Origin: Methanolobus sp.
Lineage (GTDB): Archaea > Halobacteriota > Methanosarcinia > Methanosarcinales > Methanosarcinaceae
Assembly: GCF_030682845.1 (NCBI RefSeq)
Contig: NZ_JAUXNK010000046.1
Location: 1 to 64,000, forward strand
Reading direction: 5' to 3'
Length of the DNA stretch: 64,000 bases
In this document: positions 63,942 to 64,000 of the stretch, piece after piece
How the letters are laid out: each line of letters opens with the position of its first letter
How positions within the stretch are numbered: the first letter of the stretch is position 1
The notes under the pieces: generated by a model
The model's input: only the letters and a program-made list of their open reading frames with translations
Databases searched by the model: none
Told to the model about the DNA's origin: nothing
Made by a program: the position numbers and the translations under genes

Positions 63942-64000
63942 CGAACTTTCCCCCTATATGCATTTGAAGGATTAGCATTTATAGATATTTGTATGAGGTA

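Overview
The window is a chromosomal segment of a methanogenic archaeon, most likely in the Methanosarcinaceae (a Methanolobus, Methanococcoides or Methanomethylovorans-like genome; the genus cannot be fixed from sequence alone). The evidence is the gene content: thermosome, RadA, CDC48, aIF1, archaeal CoaD, CTP-dependent riboflavin kinase, the NreA repair protein, a TRAM mini-protein, PRC-barrel and DUF378 proteins, a PEF-CTERM surface protein, cobamide and cobalt genes, and promoters of TATA-box type. Bacterial-type genes typical of this family sit among them (MutS/MutL, ECF transporter, arsenite-transporter relics, P-type ATPase, bacteriohemerythrin).

Layout. 1-2.2 kb: a riboflavin operon (ribK-ribB) behind two tandem palindromes, then tRNA-Pro with a duplicated 3' end. 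2.2-10.7 kb: FAS1 protein, an ABC exporter pair, an anchored lipoprotein, a PhnP-like hydrolase next to an AAA ATPase, RimI, a non-catalytic-looking cis-prenyltransferase homologue and an Obg-family GTPase. 10.8-17.3 kb: tRNA-Arg followed by a more accessory stretch (AT-rich rhomboid protease, HEPN-like protein, RNase H fused to an unknown domain, PEF-CTERM surface protein, secreted beta-sandwich protein, small orphans). 17.4-24.7 kb: thermosome, a biotin ECF transporter (bioY-ecfA-ecfA-ecfT) behind a BirA-type operator, an ArsR/metal-permease pair and a ModE-like regulator. 24.7-30.9 kb: a scarred zone with four broken genes (membrane-protein and wrbA remnants, two decayed arsenite/bile-acid-type transporters) around a giant alpha-2-macroglobulin lipoprotein.

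30.9-41.9 kb: mutS-mutL, cbiD-cbiE, the cobalt ECF importer cbiMN-cbiQO and a NicO-type nickel/cobalt permease, several with palindromes in their leaders. 41.9-51.8 kb: core housekeeping (CoaD, RadA, phosphoglycolate phosphatase, CDC48, TRAM, PurL). 51.8-57.3 kb: aIF1, then a compact nifS-iscU-regulator-nreA cluster linking Fe-S assembly to DNA repair, then a phosphate transporter with its PhoU-like partner. 57.3-64 kb: CrtI-like oxidoreductase, PurC, NikR, an ArsR sensor, hemerythrin and a P-type ATPase with altered ion-site residues.

Metal handling recurs: nikR, cbiMNQO, nicO, two ArsR genes, a ModE-like gene, a metal permease, arsenite-transporter relics and a P-type pump lie in one 64 kb window. 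No CRISPR array, intact insertion sequence or rRNA was seen. No wholly new multi-gene system is proven; the best leads are the IscU variant and its Cys-rich regulator in the nreA operon, the NgBR-like prenyltransferase subunit, the rhomboid/HEPN island beside tRNA-Arg, and the candidate operators.
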